Below, piece by piece: positions 26,568 through 36,031 of a stretch of DNA of 64,000 nucleotides (its first letter is position 1; each line of letters opens with the position of its first letter). The stretch covers positions 1-64,000 of the forward strand of contig JANTGM010000022.1 in assembly GCA_024762925.1 (NCBI GenBank). The letters are read 5' to 3'. Below the pieces are notes generated by a model that worked only from the letters and a program-made list of their open reading frames with translations, made no database searches and was not told the DNA's origin. Position numbers and translations under genes: made by a program. This DNA comes from Kofleriaceae bacterium (lineage in GTDB: Bacteria > Myxococcota_A > Polyangia > Haliangiales > Haliangiaceae).

Positions 26568-28604
26568 ATGCATTTCAGATTCGCTCTTCTTGTAGCCCTC
26601 ACGACCGCCACTCTCGGTTGCAACCCGCTGAATGGCAAAGACGTCAGTGACATCAACTCCTGCACTGACTGTCACCAGGGAATCGAACCTGCCCATCCAT
26701 TTCTGCCCGAACAAACGTGCACCTCCTGTCATGGTGGCAAGGAAGACGGTTCCAGCATGAAAGAGGCTCATGTGCCGATTCCCGCCGATTGGGCCGAGAT
26801 TCGCGGCACCGCACTGCCTCCAGCCCCAGAGGGTTTCATCAAGGACTTTGCGCCAAACCAGCTCGCAGCGCTCGACCCCGCCTACCTGCAATTCATCAAC
26901 CCATCCGACATTCGCGTCGTGGACAAGACTTGTGGTGTTTGTCATCCAGACAATGTCGCAACGATGCCCAACTCAGTGATGGTGACGAACGCAGGACACT
27001 ACTATCCAACCCTGTTCTTGGCCGGCCTCCAAAATGACACCTTGGCCCAGTACGGCTCCTACCCCGCCTCCGCAGACTCTTGTGATGAAGCCGAAGGTAG
27101 CGTGTGTGAGTTGTCGACCCTTTCCCCTTCAAGCGATGAAGAGATTCGGGCGGCAATCAACTCTGGTGACCCCACTCAACTCGAACAAGTCGCCTACGAA
27201 CATTACCTAGCCAAGAACTGCAACACCTGCCACCAAGCGGGCTACCCGCGGAACAACTCGCCAGGCCTCTACCGGTCAACAGGTTGCGCTTCCTGTCACA
27301 TGCTTTACGCGCAAGACGGCACGTACGGAGGCAATGACCCGATGATTCCGAAGGGGACCCCGGTGTATCCCAAGACCCACCGACTTACGACCGCCATCCC
27401 GTCACAACAGTGTGCAACCTGCCATTTTCAGGGCGGACGCATTGGGCTCACCTTCCGAGGAATCCGCGAGGGGGGCTTTGGCGCAAGCAACACACCTCCC
27501 AACGCCGCGCCAATCAATGAAACGCTCTACGGGCATGCTCCTGGTTACTACCTCAGCGATGAGGACACCACCAATGCCATCGACGAGACTCCGCCAGATG
27601 TGCACTTTGCCGCCGGCATGCACTGCGTGGACTGTCACGTAGGCAGCGATGTTCATGGAACCGACAAGGTGTACTCAAACTCGAAGCAGCAGTTTGATAT
27701 TCGCTGCGAAGATTGCCATGGCACGGTTCGGGATCGAGTGGTTCCAAACGAGAGCGGCGTTTTCGAAACCGCTGGTGGCCGGCCCCTTCCTCAGCTTTCG
27801 AGCCGCGAAGATGGAGCTATCACACTCAAGGGCCGGGTAGACGGAGCAATCCACATCGTTCCCCAGCCCGCAGATATGCTCGCAGAAGGCGGTTCGGCGA
27901 CCGAGTCAATGCATGTGGCCATGGGGGATGACAGACTCGGCTTTTCGCACGCAGACAAGCTCACCTGCGACACGTGTCACACCAGTTGGACGCTCAAGTG
28001 CATTGGCTGCCATGTGAGCTACGATCTCAGACTCAGCCAAATCGACTACCAAACGGGACAGTCGAGTTCGGGGCTCACTCGGGGCGGACGCAGCAATTAC
28101 AGTCTAGACACGGTGCTGTTAGCAACGTCTCTTGGCGGCCGTGTGCAATCCGCAGCACCATCACAGCAAGTACAGATGGCAATCATTGGCTCAGAAAAAT
28201 TCGGAACCGAAGACGGCGAGGTACTTCTTGGTGAGCGCGTCGACGATGGCAATGGTGGCACCAAGGTCCTCGGTAAGTTCCGCACAGGTGATGGCGGACG
28301 TGTCGCCAACAATGGCTTCTTGCCCTTCTTCCAACACACAACGTCGCGAGCTCCACGCAAGTGCTCTGCATGCCATCGAACTGCCGATACTCCAGAGGAA
28401 ACCACACGCGTGAGAGGCGTGTACGGCTTTGGGACCGGTGAGTTCATGCTGCAGGGAGCTGGCGGCGTGACGGTCGACGGCCTGCAGTTTCTCGACTCAG
28501 ACGGAAACCCTACCACTGACTGGGCCTATGAAGGAGCTGGCCCTGTCGCCCCAGAGATTCGACAGCGCGCCATCAACGTTGTTATCGATGAGGACCGCCC
28601 TTAG
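26568..28604 (+). CDS. Eleven-haem c-type cytochrome lipoprotein
   Basis: The product has 678 residues. The N-terminus is a lipoprotein signal peptide (VALTTATLGC). Eleven CxxCH haem c attachment motifs are visible: CTDCH, CTSCH, CGVCH, CNTCH, CASCH, CATCH, CVDCH, CEDCH, CDTCH, CIGCH and CSACH, grouped as two near the N-terminus, seven through the middle and the last about 60 residues before the end. Multihaem lipoproteins of this size move electrons across or outside the envelope. No porin partner or NapC-type quinol dehydrogenase gene is adjacent. It lies between two lipoprotein genes on the same strand and touches the downstream gene with no gap. Confidence 0.93.
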   Translation: MHFRFALLVALTTATLGCNPLNGKDVSDINSCTDCHQGIEPAHPFLPEQTCTSCHGGKEDGSSMKEAHVPIPADWAEIRGTALPPAPEGFIKDFAPNQLAALDPAYLQFINPSDIRVVDKTCGVCHPDNVATMPNSVMVTNAGHYYPTLFLAGLQNDTLAQYGSYPASADSCDEAEGSVCELSTLSPSSDEEIRAAINSGDPTQLEQVAYEHYLAKNCNTCHQAGYPRNNSPGLYRSTGCASCHMLYAQDGTYGGNDPMIPKGTPVYPKTHRLTTAIPSQQCATCHFQGGRIGLTFRGIREGGFGASNTPPNAAPINETLYGHAPGYYLSDEDTTNAIDETPPDVHFAAGMHCVDCHVGSDVHGTDKVYSNSKQQFDIRCEDCHGTVRDRVVPNESGVFETAGGRPLPQLSSREDGAITLKGRVDGAIHIVPQPADMLAEGGSATESMHVAMGDDRLGFSHADKLTCDTCHTSWTLKCIGCHVSYDLRLSQIDYQTGQSSSGLTRGGRSNYSLDTVLLATSLGGRVQSAAPSQQVQMAIIGSEKFGTEDGEVLLGERVDDGNGGTKVLGKFRTGDGGRVANNGFLPFFQHTTSRAPRKCSACHRTADTPEETTRVRGVYGFGTGEFMLQGAGGVTVDGLQFLDSDGNPTTDWAYEGAGPVAPEIRQRAINVVIDEDRP

Positions 28605-29603
28605 ATGAACATGGCAACAAAGCCTCTTGCGCTCTCTGTTCTCGCATTCGGAATTCTTCTTAGCTGCGATCCTTCGAGTGAGAAGAGCGAATTCTCAGTT
28701 GTCGCGGATCAAATTCCCGGCGGAACCCTGCTCTCGGTCGCAACCGTGGACGACGAGGCGGTCTTTGTTGGAGGACAGCTCGACCAGGGGACCGGAGTCA
28801 TGGTTCGCTACGATGGCACCAGCCTCTGCTACGAGCAGGATGTCACTGACCGCGCACTCTGGTGGATTCACTCTGCTCGCCAAGGGGAGTTCTATGCGGT
28901 GGGTGAAGCAGGAACGATTCTGCATTCTGTGAATGGGGAGCGAACCGATGAGAGCGTCGAAACCGATGCGACCTTTTTTGGAGTCTATGATTCCGGAGAT
29001 CGCGTGGTCGCTGTTGGGGGCGTGGTGCGCGGCGACGTTCGCGGCGAGGTGTGGATTCGGGAGAATGGAACGTGGAGTGTTCTTGCAGACGATCTTCCCG
29101 CTGTGGCGTTCAAGGTCTGGAACAACTGGATTGTGGGAGATGGAATTGCATATCACATCGAAGGAATCGCTTCGCCAACGTTACAGGAACGATTCCCCCC
29201 CGATGCCGCAAAACTCACGACCGTTGTTGGACGAAGTGACGACGAGGTCTATGCCGTTGGTGGCGCCGTTAGCCCCGTACTTCTAAAATGGGATGGCACT
29301 GCATGGCAGACTATCGACGTTGATCTTGCCTGCGCAAACATGGGGCTAAACGGCGTGTGGACCGACACCGGCGAAAGCATCTGGATCGCGGGCTTCTTTG
29401 GCACTATGGGCGAGTTGTCGGAGGATGGCGAGTGGAACTGTGCAACATCCCCTCCGACCTTTGAGACGTTTCATGTCGTTGCCAAATACGGCGATGAGTT
29501 TCTCTTTGGTGGTGGGAACTTCCTCGACATTGGCGGCAACTACGGCACGATCGGCCGATACGGCGAAGACAAGCAAACGCTTACAGCCACTCCTTGCGAA
29601 TAG
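28605..29603 (+). CDS. Lipoprotein with repeated propeller-like motifs
   Basis: The product has 332 residues. The lipobox is GILLSC. The mature protein holds repeating units with patterns such as YDGTSL, FYAVGEAGTILH, DEVYAVGGAVSP and KWDGTAW, spaced by roughly 45-55 residues, as in Kelch- or YVTN-like propellers that are widespread in Myxococcota. The start codon immediately follows the stop of the cytochrome gene, so co-expression is likely and it may be an outer-surface partner of the cytochrome. Confidence 0.8.
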   Translation: MNMATKPLALSVLAFGILLSCDPSSEKSEFSVVADQIPGGTLLSVATVDDEAVFVGGQLDQGTGVMVRYDGTSLCYEQDVTDRALWWIHSARQGEFYAVGEAGTILHSVNGERTDESVETDATFFGVYDSGDRVVAVGGVVRGDVRGEVWIRENGTWSVLADDLPAVAFKVWNNWIVGDGIAYHIEGIASPTLQERFPPDAAKLTTVVGRSDDEVYAVGGAVSPVLLKWDGTAWQTIDVDLACANMGLNGVWTDTGESIWIAGFFGTMGELSEDGEWNCATSPPTFETFHVVAKYGDEFLFGGGNFLDIGGNYGTIGRYGEDKQTLTATPCE

Positions 29604-29609
29604 CGCTTG

Positions 29610-30170
29610 CTAGAAGCTCGCGTCGGAGGGCCCAGCGTCGCGAAGTGCGCTGGGAAGGCTACCCTCAAAGCCAAGCCACATAAGGACTGAGGCCACGGCC
29701 GGGTTGGCATCTGGCCCAACCGAGATGGTGACCCTTGCAAGGTCACCCTCGACCAGAGGATATCGCATTTCGGCAAAGTACTCTTTGGTGATGCGCTCGG
29801 CTCCATCTTCGTAGGTTTGCAGAGCAATGGTGTTGGGATAGCTCGTATCCGGATCGACCGCGGTGCACAGTTCATCTAAGCATTTTTCGTAGACCATCGT
29901 CATTGCCATGCAGGCTGGCACATCGTTGCCACTCGCTCGCACGCGAAGGCGCACCATTGCCCCGCCCTGCGGCCCGAAGATAATCTCCTGAACATCATAA
30001 TCCTGCATCGGGCTGTCGACATCGGCATTCACAAGCTCAATCCTATCGACGATCGGTAGGGAGGCTTGCTGGCAGTCGTCATTTTCTGGTAGCGGTTCAT
30101 CGTTGGGATTGATCGAGGCGAAAGATGCTGCCATTGCAGCCACGAGTACCATAATTCGTAAACCAGTCAT
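29610..30170 (-). CDS. Secreted protein of unknown function
   Basis: The product has 186 residues with a signal peptide (IMVLVAAMAASFA). Four cysteines in the mature part (DDCQQ, VPACM, EKCLDELC) suggest disulfides, and beta-rich segments follow. No family is recognised. Its start overlaps the stop of the DUF4202 gene by 4 bp, so it forms the 3' end of a cysH-DUF4202 unit, a surprising partner for cytosolic sulfur genes. Confidence 0.7.
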   Translation of the reverse strand: MTGLRIMVLVAAMAASFASINPNDEPLPENDDCQQASLPIVDRIELVNADVDSPMQDYDVQEIIFGPQGGAMVRLRVRASGNDVPACMAMTMVYEKCLDELCTAVDPDTSYPNTIALQTYEDGAERITKEYFAEMRYPLVEGDLARVTISVGPDANPAVASVLMWLGFEGSLPSALRDAGPSDASF

Positions 30171-30760
30171 GCGATCGCCTCCTCAACAATACTACCGAGT
30201 TCTTCTGAGAGCTTCAGATTCAGAGCAGCAGCCCTTCCCTTCTCGGACATCTTTTTCCACGTCTTGCGCACAATGTGAATCAGTTTTGGTCGCTCGTGTT
30301 TCGTGGCGAATACGGCGAACTCGTGAGCCAGGAACACCAGGCAGGCAACGTCCTCAAGCGTTTGCGACTCAGCGTCTGTCATCCGATTCTCTTTGCCAAT
30401 GAGAAGCGCGACGCGCGCCTGCATCTCGTCGTCGTAGCCAACCTCTTTCATGAGTTCCGCAACCGCTTTGCCGTGGTGACGATACAACTCGCGCCGCCAC
30501 GCCTTGTAGCCGGCCCGGCCCTCTGGGAAGTCGGAACGCGGCCATCGCCACCGCGCCATGTGCTGTCCTCGACAAGCGATTTGCAACGCCTCAGATGCCT
30601 CAGGGGCAAGCCGAGTGAGCCATCGACTCATTCGCTGTCCATAGAGCAATTCTTTGGGGACCGGCCCTTCGACGATATTGGCGTCCATTCTCGGGTCCGT
30701 CGCATTGACCGCATCGATGCGACTCAGAACGCGGTCTAGATTTTCCGACGAGCTGGACAT
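30167..30760 (-). CDS. DUF4202 family protein
   Basis: The product has 197 residues from ATG 30760. It matches the DUF4202 pattern: an N-terminal helix with LSRIDAVNATDP, EGPVPKELLYGQRMSRWL, RGQHMARWRWPRSDFPEGRAGY, and a C-terminal part with EDVACLVFLAHEF. Conserved His, Arg and Asp residues suggest an enzyme, but the function is not established. It begins 7 bp after the APS reductase gene and overlaps the next gene by 4 bp, so a link to sulfate assimilation is inferred from context. Confidence 0.85.
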   Translation of the reverse strand: MSSSSENLDRVLSRIDAVNATDPRMDANIVEGPVPKELLYGQRMSRWLTRLAPEASEALQIACRGQHMARWRWPRSDFPEGRAGYKAWRRELYRHHGKAVAELMKEVGYDDEMQARVALLIGKENRMTDAESQTLEDVACLVFLAHEFAVFATKHERPKLIHIVRKTWKKMSEKGRAAALNLKLSEELGSIVEEAIA

Positions 30761-30767
30761 AGTGGTG

Positions 30768-31775
30768 TTACGCGCGGCCCTTTGCTGGGTGCAGACCACA
30801 CTCTTTGGCGCCTTCATCCTCCCACCACCAACGTCCTTCGCGCTCGTGCTGTCCAGGCAAAACGGCTCGGGTGCAAGGCTCACAGCCAATCGACGAAAAG
30901 CCTCGATGATGAAGTGCGTTGTGGGGAAGCTCGTGGTCGCGAATGTACTGCCAGAGAAGATCGCGACTCCAGTTTGCAATTGGGTTGAACTTGACGAGCG
31001 GTCCGCTGAGCCCATCGAAAGTCACGTCCTCTTCCACCAACTCCAAGTCTGCTCGCGTGCTCAGACTCTGGTCCTTGCGCTGCCCCGTCATCCAAGCTCG
31101 GTAGCCGCCAAGGGCTCGACGCAGTGGAAGCACTTTGCGGATGTGACAGCACTCTTCATGACCATCTTCAAAAAACGAGAACAGCCCCTTGTGTCGAACA
31201 AGGGGTTCGAGCTCGGAGGGTTTTGGCGCCGTGGTGTGAATCTCGATTCCATAGTGGTTGCGAACCTCTTCGATGAATCGGTAGGTCTCGGGATGAAGGC
31301 GGCCGGTATCAACCACGAGTACCGTGAACGGAAGCCCGGTTTGCGCTGCGAGTTCCAACAAGACGACATCGTCGGAGCCGCTAAACGCAATCGCACACTC
31401 CGCACCAAAGGCCTCGAGAGCGTGGCGGACAACCTCCTGAGGAGTCGCGTGAGCGAGGGTGGACCGAACCGCCTCAAATTTGAATTCCGCGGTGATAGGC
31501 TTGGCCGCCATTAGGTGGGTCTTGATGAGTTTGAGCGCACTCACAAAAATCGTCACCGAACCATCTTCGCCCCTCACCAAATAGAATGGCGCAGCCTCAA
31601 CCTTGTGCTCTCGTGCGAGCACCATGCCGGCAGATTTCGCGTTGGTCTCCTCGGCCCAAACCACCTCATCGATTTGGTCCCAAAGACCTCGTTTGCGCAG
31701 CAGGTCCTCGGCCTGCACACATTTGCGACATGGCTCCCCAGAGGCCAATCGCTTCTTCACCATCGTGATGTGCAT
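30768..31775 (-). CDS. cysH: Adenylyl-sulfate reductase (CysH) with N-terminal glutaredoxin-like domain
   Basis: The product has 335 residues. ATG 31775 is chosen because AGGGG sits just upstream. Residues 1-90 look like a glutaredoxin/thioredoxin fold with a CxxC pair (Cys16, Cys19). Residues 95-335 are a CysH-type reductase: the PP-loop SGSDD (132-136), Cys209-Cys210 and Cys298-Cys301, which together bind a [4Fe-4S] cluster and mark use of APS rather than PAPS, and the catalytic Cys326 in KECGLH. Sulfite is the product. Plant APS reductases carry such a domain at the C-terminus, so this reversed order is noteworthy. Confidence 0.88.
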   Translation of the reverse strand: MHITMVKKRLASGEPCRKCVQAEDLLRKRGLWDQIDEVVWAEETNAKSAGMVLAREHKVEAAPFYLVRGEDGSVTIFVSALKLIKTHLMAAKPITAEFKFEAVRSTLAHATPQEVVRHALEAFGAECAIAFSGSDDVVLLELAAQTGLPFTVLVVDTGRLHPETYRFIEEVRNHYGIEIHTTAPKPSELEPLVRHKGLFSFFEDGHEECCHIRKVLPLRRALGGYRAWMTGQRKDQSLSTRADLELVEEDVTFDGLSGPLVKFNPIANWSRDLLWQYIRDHELPHNALHHRGFSSIGCEPCTRAVLPGQHEREGRWWWEDEGAKECGLHPAKGRA

Positions 31776-31856
31776 CTGCCCCTGATTGTGACAGACAATT
31801 CCCCCAACTCGCTGGCTTTTTGGCGTCCTCCAAGCCGTGTACCGGCTGTTTTGGGC

Positions 31857-31865
31857 TGCTAAAGT
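31857..31865 (+). promoter_or_regulatory. Extended -10 upstream of aspS
   Basis: TGC plus TAAAGT (hexamer 31860-31865) lies 9 nt before ATG 31875, with no Shine-Dalgarno between. The 5' leader would be at most a few nucleotides. Confidence 0.4.
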
Positions 31866-31874
31866 CTCGCGTCT

Positions 31875-33674
31875 ATGGCCAGCTTTCTCAACGACCATCC
31901 CAAGACCCACAACTGCGGTGCACTCCGCAAGTCGGACGAGGGTCAATCCGTTTCTCTCACCGGATGGGTGAACAATCGCCGAGACCACGGTGGTTGCGTA
32001 TTTGTCGACCTTCGTGATCGCGATGGGCTCACCCAAGTTGTCTTTGATCCGACGATGAACAAAGAGGCCTTTGAGAAGGCGAGTCAGTTGCGCGGCGAGT
32101 TCTGCATCGGAGTCGTAGGCAAGGTGAGCTCACGCGGCGGCCAAGACAATCCAAACATGGCAACGGGTGAGATTGAGATTCATGCCGATGAGCTTGAGAT
32201 TTTCTCCACATCAGAAACGCCTCCCTTTCTCATCGAGGACGGAATCGAAACGAATGAGGCCCTGCGTCTGAAATACCGCTACCTCGATCTGCGACGTCCC
32301 GAGTTGCAAAAGAAGCTTCGAATTCGCTCAAAGGCGAGCCAAGCTGTTCGCTCATACCTAACCGGCAATGGATTCGATGAGGTTGAGACTCCCTTCATGG
32401 TGAAGTACACGCCCGGTGGGGCGCGCAACTTCGTGGTGCCTTCGCGACTCAATCCCGGTTCTTTTTACGCTCTCGCCGAGTCGCCGCAGATCTACAAACA
32501 GCTTCTGATGGTCTCGGGCTTTGAGCGCTACTTTCAAATCACGCGCTGTTTCCGAGACGAGGATCTTCGACAGGACCGTCAACCCGAGTTCACCCAAGTG
32601 GACATCGAGATGTCGTTCATCGATGAAGTGCAGCTGCAGACCATGATCGAGGGCATGCTCGCCAACGTCTGGAAGCACACGCTTGACGTCGATGTTCCGA
32701 CGCCATTTCTGCGCATGACGCACGAAGAAGCGATGGAGAAGTACGGCTGCGACAAGCCGGACCTGCGGCTCGATCTGCAACTCTGTGAAGTCACCAAGCC
32801 CGCCGCCAACAGCGGATTTAAGATCTTTGAAGGCGTTGTTGCCAAAGGCGGTATTGTGAAGTGCCTCTGCGTGCCTGGCGGCAACTCGCTCAGTCGCAAG
32901 CAGATGGATGAACTCACGCCCTTTGCAAAACCCTATGGCATTGCTGGGGTGGCGTTTGCTCGCGTCCAAGACGACCTCTCGTGGAAAGCTCCGTTTGCCA
33001 AAGTGTTTACCGACGAAGCCCGCGAGTCCGTCAACACAATCTCTGGCGCCAAACCAGGCGACACGTTGCTCTTCGTCGCTGATACTGCCAAGAAAGCCAA
33101 CACATGCATGGCTGCAATCCGCCTGCACATTGGTGATCTTATGAATCTCACGCGACACGATGAGTTCCGCTTCATGTGGCTCACAGACCCGCCCCTTTTC
33201 GAATACTCCGAGGCGGAAGGAAAATGGGCCTCGTCCCATCATCCATTCACCTGCCCGCGCCCCGAAGACGAAGACAAGCTACTCACCGACCCAGAACACG
33301 TGCTGGCACGTGCCTACGATGTCGTGCTCAATGGTGTCGAACTTGGTGGTGGCAGCATTCGTATTCACCGCGCCGATCTGCAGAGCAAGGTCTTCGAGGC
33401 CTTGGGGATTTCGAAAGAGGAAGCCCAGCAGAAGTTCGGATTCTTGTTGGAGGCGTTCCAGTACGGGCCGCCACCACACGGAGGCATCGCGCTTGGATTG
33501 GACCGCTTGGCCATGCTCATGACGGGGGCCCAGTCGCTGCGCGATGTGTTGGCGTTCCCGAAGACGCAAAAGGGCACCGACCTCATGTCAGAGGCACCAA
33601 CCCCGGTGGATGCAGGCCAACTTGAAGAGCTCTTCATCCAAAACACGGCGCTTCCAAACAAAGAAGAAGGCTAG
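31875..33674 (+). CDS. aspS: Aspartyl-tRNA synthetase
   Basis: The 599-residue class II synthetase charges tRNA with aspartate. It has an N-terminal OB anticodon-binding domain (LTGWVNNRRDHGGCVFVDLRD), motif 2 with FRDEDLRQDRQPEFTQVD, a bacterial-type GAD insertion and motif 3 GGIALGLDRLAML. Length and the closing SLRDVLAFPKTQKGTDLM are typical of bacterial AspRS. The glpD gene starts 4 bp after its stop. Confidence 0.97.
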   Translation: MASFLNDHPKTHNCGALRKSDEGQSVSLTGWVNNRRDHGGCVFVDLRDRDGLTQVVFDPTMNKEAFEKASQLRGEFCIGVVGKVSSRGGQDNPNMATGEIEIHADELEIFSTSETPPFLIEDGIETNEALRLKYRYLDLRRPELQKKLRIRSKASQAVRSYLTGNGFDEVETPFMVKYTPGGARNFVVPSRLNPGSFYALAESPQIYKQLLMVSGFERYFQITRCFRDEDLRQDRQPEFTQVDIEMSFIDEVQLQTMIEGMLANVWKHTLDVDVPTPFLRMTHEEAMEKYGCDKPDLRLDLQLCEVTKPAANSGFKIFEGVVAKGGIVKCLCVPGGNSLSRKQMDELTPFAKPYGIAGVAFARVQDDLSWKAPFAKVFTDEARESVNTISGAKPGDTLLFVADTAKKANTCMAAIRLHIGDLMNLTRHDEFRFMWLTDPPLFEYSEAEGKWASSHHPFTCPRPEDEDKLLTDPEHVLARAYDVVLNGVELGGGSIRIHRADLQSKVFEALGISKEEAQQKFGFLLEAFQYGPPPHGGIALGLDRLAMLMTGAQSLRDVLAFPKTQKGTDLMSEAPTPVDAGQLEELFIQNTALPNKEEG

Positions 33675-33678
33675 GCAG

Positions 33679-35322
33679 ATGGGAGAAGAGAAGACGGTCT
33701 ACGACATCGCCGTGATTGGTGGGGGAATCACGGGCGCGGGCATCGCCCGAGACGCTGCACTTCGTGGACTCAAGGTCGCGCTCTTCGAAAAGGACGACTA
33801 CGCCTCGGGTACCTCGAGCAAGTCATCCAAGCTCATCCACGGCGGACTCCGCTACCTCGAGCAAGCCGAACTTGGGCTCGTCTTTGAGAGCGTGAGTGAG
33901 CGCCGCGTTCAGATGCACATGGCGCCACACCTGGTGCGTCCTCTCTCGTTCCTTCTTCCGGTCTTCGAGGATAGCCGCGTCGGGCTTGAGCTCATGAACG
34001 TCGGGCTTTGGATCTACGACACACTCGCTCTCTTTCGCTCCCCCAAGCTTCACGACACCATCCGCGGAGCTGACAAGGTCATCGAGATGGAGCCCGACAT
34101 TCGCTCCGAGGGCCTGAAGGGTGCTATCGAATACCACGACTGCTACACCGACGACGCTCGGCTGGTTCTCGAGAACATCATCGCCGCTGAAGAGGCAGGT
34201 GCGCGCTGTGAGAACTATACTGAGGTTCTGGAAATTCAGCGCGACCGCAAGCAAGTGAGTGCGGTGCGCGTTCGAAACACAATCACCGGCGAAGAGGAAA
34301 CGGTAGAGACAACCTGCGTCATTATGGCAACCGGCCCTTGGAGCGATAAAGCGATTCCAAAGATTGGGGCCGGCATGAACACGCCGCTGCTCAGCCCGAC
34401 CAAGGGCGTCCACCTCGTCTTCCGCCACGAGAAGTTGCCGCTGAAGCGCGCTATGACCGTGATGAGTCCGGTTGATGGCCGAGTGATGTTTGCATTTCCA
34501 TGGCGTGGACGCACGGTTCTGGGCACCACAGACACGTACTTTGACGGCGACCCAGATGAGGTACACGCCGATGCGGAAGACGTCGAATACCTATGCAAGA
34601 GCGCCAACATCCTCTTCCCGCGAGCCGATCTTAAGGCGGAAGAAGTCATCTCAACGTGGGCCGGATTGCGCCCGCTAATTCACGAAGAGGCAGACAGCGC
34701 CTCGGACGTTTCGCGAGAGCACCAAATCTACGTCAACGATGACGGAGTTCTTCTGATCGCCGGAGGCAAGCTCACAACCTATCGACTGATGGCCAAAGAC
34801 ACTGTGAAGGCTGCAGTTCGCTGGATCAAGGATGCCAAGAATGACCACTTCGCCGATCGATCGCTACAACGGCCACGCACGAAGAAGCGACCACTACCCG
34901 GTGGAGAAGGCTTCTCCGATCCAAGCCCAAAGGCTGTGCGCAAGCTTGGCAAGAAACTCGCGAAGTCCTCGGGCCTCTCCGAAGAGCTAACCGATCATTG
35001 GGCGTTCACCTACGGAAGCCGTGCACATGCGCTCGCCGAACTCGTAAGAGATGACCCAACGCTCGCAGAGCCAATTCAGCCCGACCTGGTGCACACCTGG
35101 GCAGAAGTCGAATACGCCATCGGCAACGAGCGGGTGAAGACGATCGACGACATTCTCTCGAGACGAGTTCCGATGCTGCTCATCGGTGCGAACCAAGGCC
35201 TTGACGTTCTCGAATCCGTAGCGGACCGGATGGCAAGCGCCTTTGGTTGGGATGCTGAACGTCGCGCACAAGAAATCGAGCGCTACAAGACAACCGTCGC
35301 CAACAGTCGCCTGTTTCGATAG
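33679..35322 (+). CDS. glpD: FAD-dependent glycerol-3-phosphate dehydrogenase
   Basis: The product has 547 residues from ATG 33679. An N-terminal Rossmann fold (VIGGGITGAGIARDAALRG) binds FAD, and it carries the conserved SGTSSKSSKLIHGGLRYLE and GVHLVFRH segments and a C-terminal helical cap. It oxidises glycerol-3-phosphate to dihydroxyacetone phosphate and feeds electrons to quinones at the inner membrane. It lies 4 bp after aspS, so co-transcription is likely, an unrelated pairing. No glpK or glpF is seen nearby. Confidence 0.96.
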   Translation: MGEEKTVYDIAVIGGGITGAGIARDAALRGLKVALFEKDDYASGTSSKSSKLIHGGLRYLEQAELGLVFESVSERRVQMHMAPHLVRPLSFLLPVFEDSRVGLELMNVGLWIYDTLALFRSPKLHDTIRGADKVIEMEPDIRSEGLKGAIEYHDCYTDDARLVLENIIAAEEAGARCENYTEVLEIQRDRKQVSAVRVRNTITGEEETVETTCVIMATGPWSDKAIPKIGAGMNTPLLSPTKGVHLVFRHEKLPLKRAMTVMSPVDGRVMFAFPWRGRTVLGTTDTYFDGDPDEVHADAEDVEYLCKSANILFPRADLKAEEVISTWAGLRPLIHEEADSASDVSREHQIYVNDDGVLLIAGGKLTTYRLMAKDTVKAAVRWIKDAKNDHFADRSLQRPRTKKRPLPGGEGFSDPSPKAVRKLGKKLAKSSGLSEELTDHWAFTYGSRAHALAELVRDDPTLAEPIQPDLVHTWAEVEYAIGNERVKTIDDILSRRVPMLLIGANQGLDVLESVADRMASAFGWDAERRAQEIERYKTTVANSRLFR

Positions 35323-35345
35323 CGGGCGTTCTGGATCCAAGGCCG

Positions 35346-35759
35346 CTAGATATTGGCGTCTACACATTCCATCGGCACGGGAAGCGCCTCGACCGCCTCC
35401 CCATCATGCGTTTCCGAGACACAGATGGGGACTGCCAACGAGTCGATACATGACTGCAGCTGGCTTTCTTCTGAGCTTGCGCAGGTGAAGGATGTAAACG
35501 ATCGACAGTGATCGAAATCGTCATACTCAGCGGTCGCCACACCATCACCATAGACCGTGAAGCACCGCTCCGTCGGCTGGCAATCGCACGCTTGCGTACA
35601 GAGGATTTCAGCAGCTTGTTCGCACATCGTGAGTTCGGCTGTAGAGGCATCTGCGTCAGCGTCTGACTCGCTACCAACAACAGCGTCACATGCGCTGCCT
35701 CCTATGACGGCAAGCAATGCGGGGAATATCGTACGAAGGAATGAGTAAGCTAAGTTCAT
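35346..35759 (-). CDS. Cys-rich lipoprotein
   Basis: The product has 137 residues with a signal peptide and lipobox IGGSAC. An acidic linker (SESDADADAS) is followed by a Cys-rich module with CEQAAEILCTQACDCQPTERC, then two further pairs, seen in many Myxococcota surface proteins. GGGAAAG upstream of ATG 35759 acts as a Shine-Dalgarno. The function is unknown. Confidence 0.75.
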   Translation of the reverse strand: MNLAYSFLRTIFPALLAVIGGSACDAVVGSESDADADASTAELTMCEQAAEILCTQACDCQPTERCFTVYGDGVATAEYDDFDHCRSFTSFTCASSEESQLQSCIDSLAVPICVSETHDGEAVEALPVPMECVDANI

Positions 35760-36031
35760 GACCGTTCTTTCCCACTAGGCGAAAAAAGCTTCAGACAAAA
35801 GCCTCCAAAACACCGTTTCTTTGCCAATGCAGTACATGTGATCAGCGTGACATGTCAGCGACAAGACCGCACAAGCGCCGATACTCCAATCATAGCCACC
35901 TGAATCCATGGGCACAGAACTCTCGCACGTTCCTTTCTTACCCAGGCAGAAAAGACCCGGGCAGAGAGTGGTTCTCGCGGTACGCCGGAAAATCGAAGCC
36001 AAAGCAAGGGCTTGCGACATGGAGCATGGAC
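35760..36031. other. Intergenic region without a gene
   Basis: These 272 bp hold no convincing gene. Open frames on both strands here lack start signals and family resemblance. The only structure noticed is a pair of ACATGT blocks near 35830-35855. A terminator for the acyltransferase operon, which ends at 36032, is expected here, but no clear hairpin plus T-run is seen. Confidence 0.4.

Noticed and set aside
35775-36020. 81-aa minus frame and a 70-aa plus frame in the 35760-36031 gap
   Set aside because: Both lack start signals and a recognisable pattern; the gap is left as non-coding.
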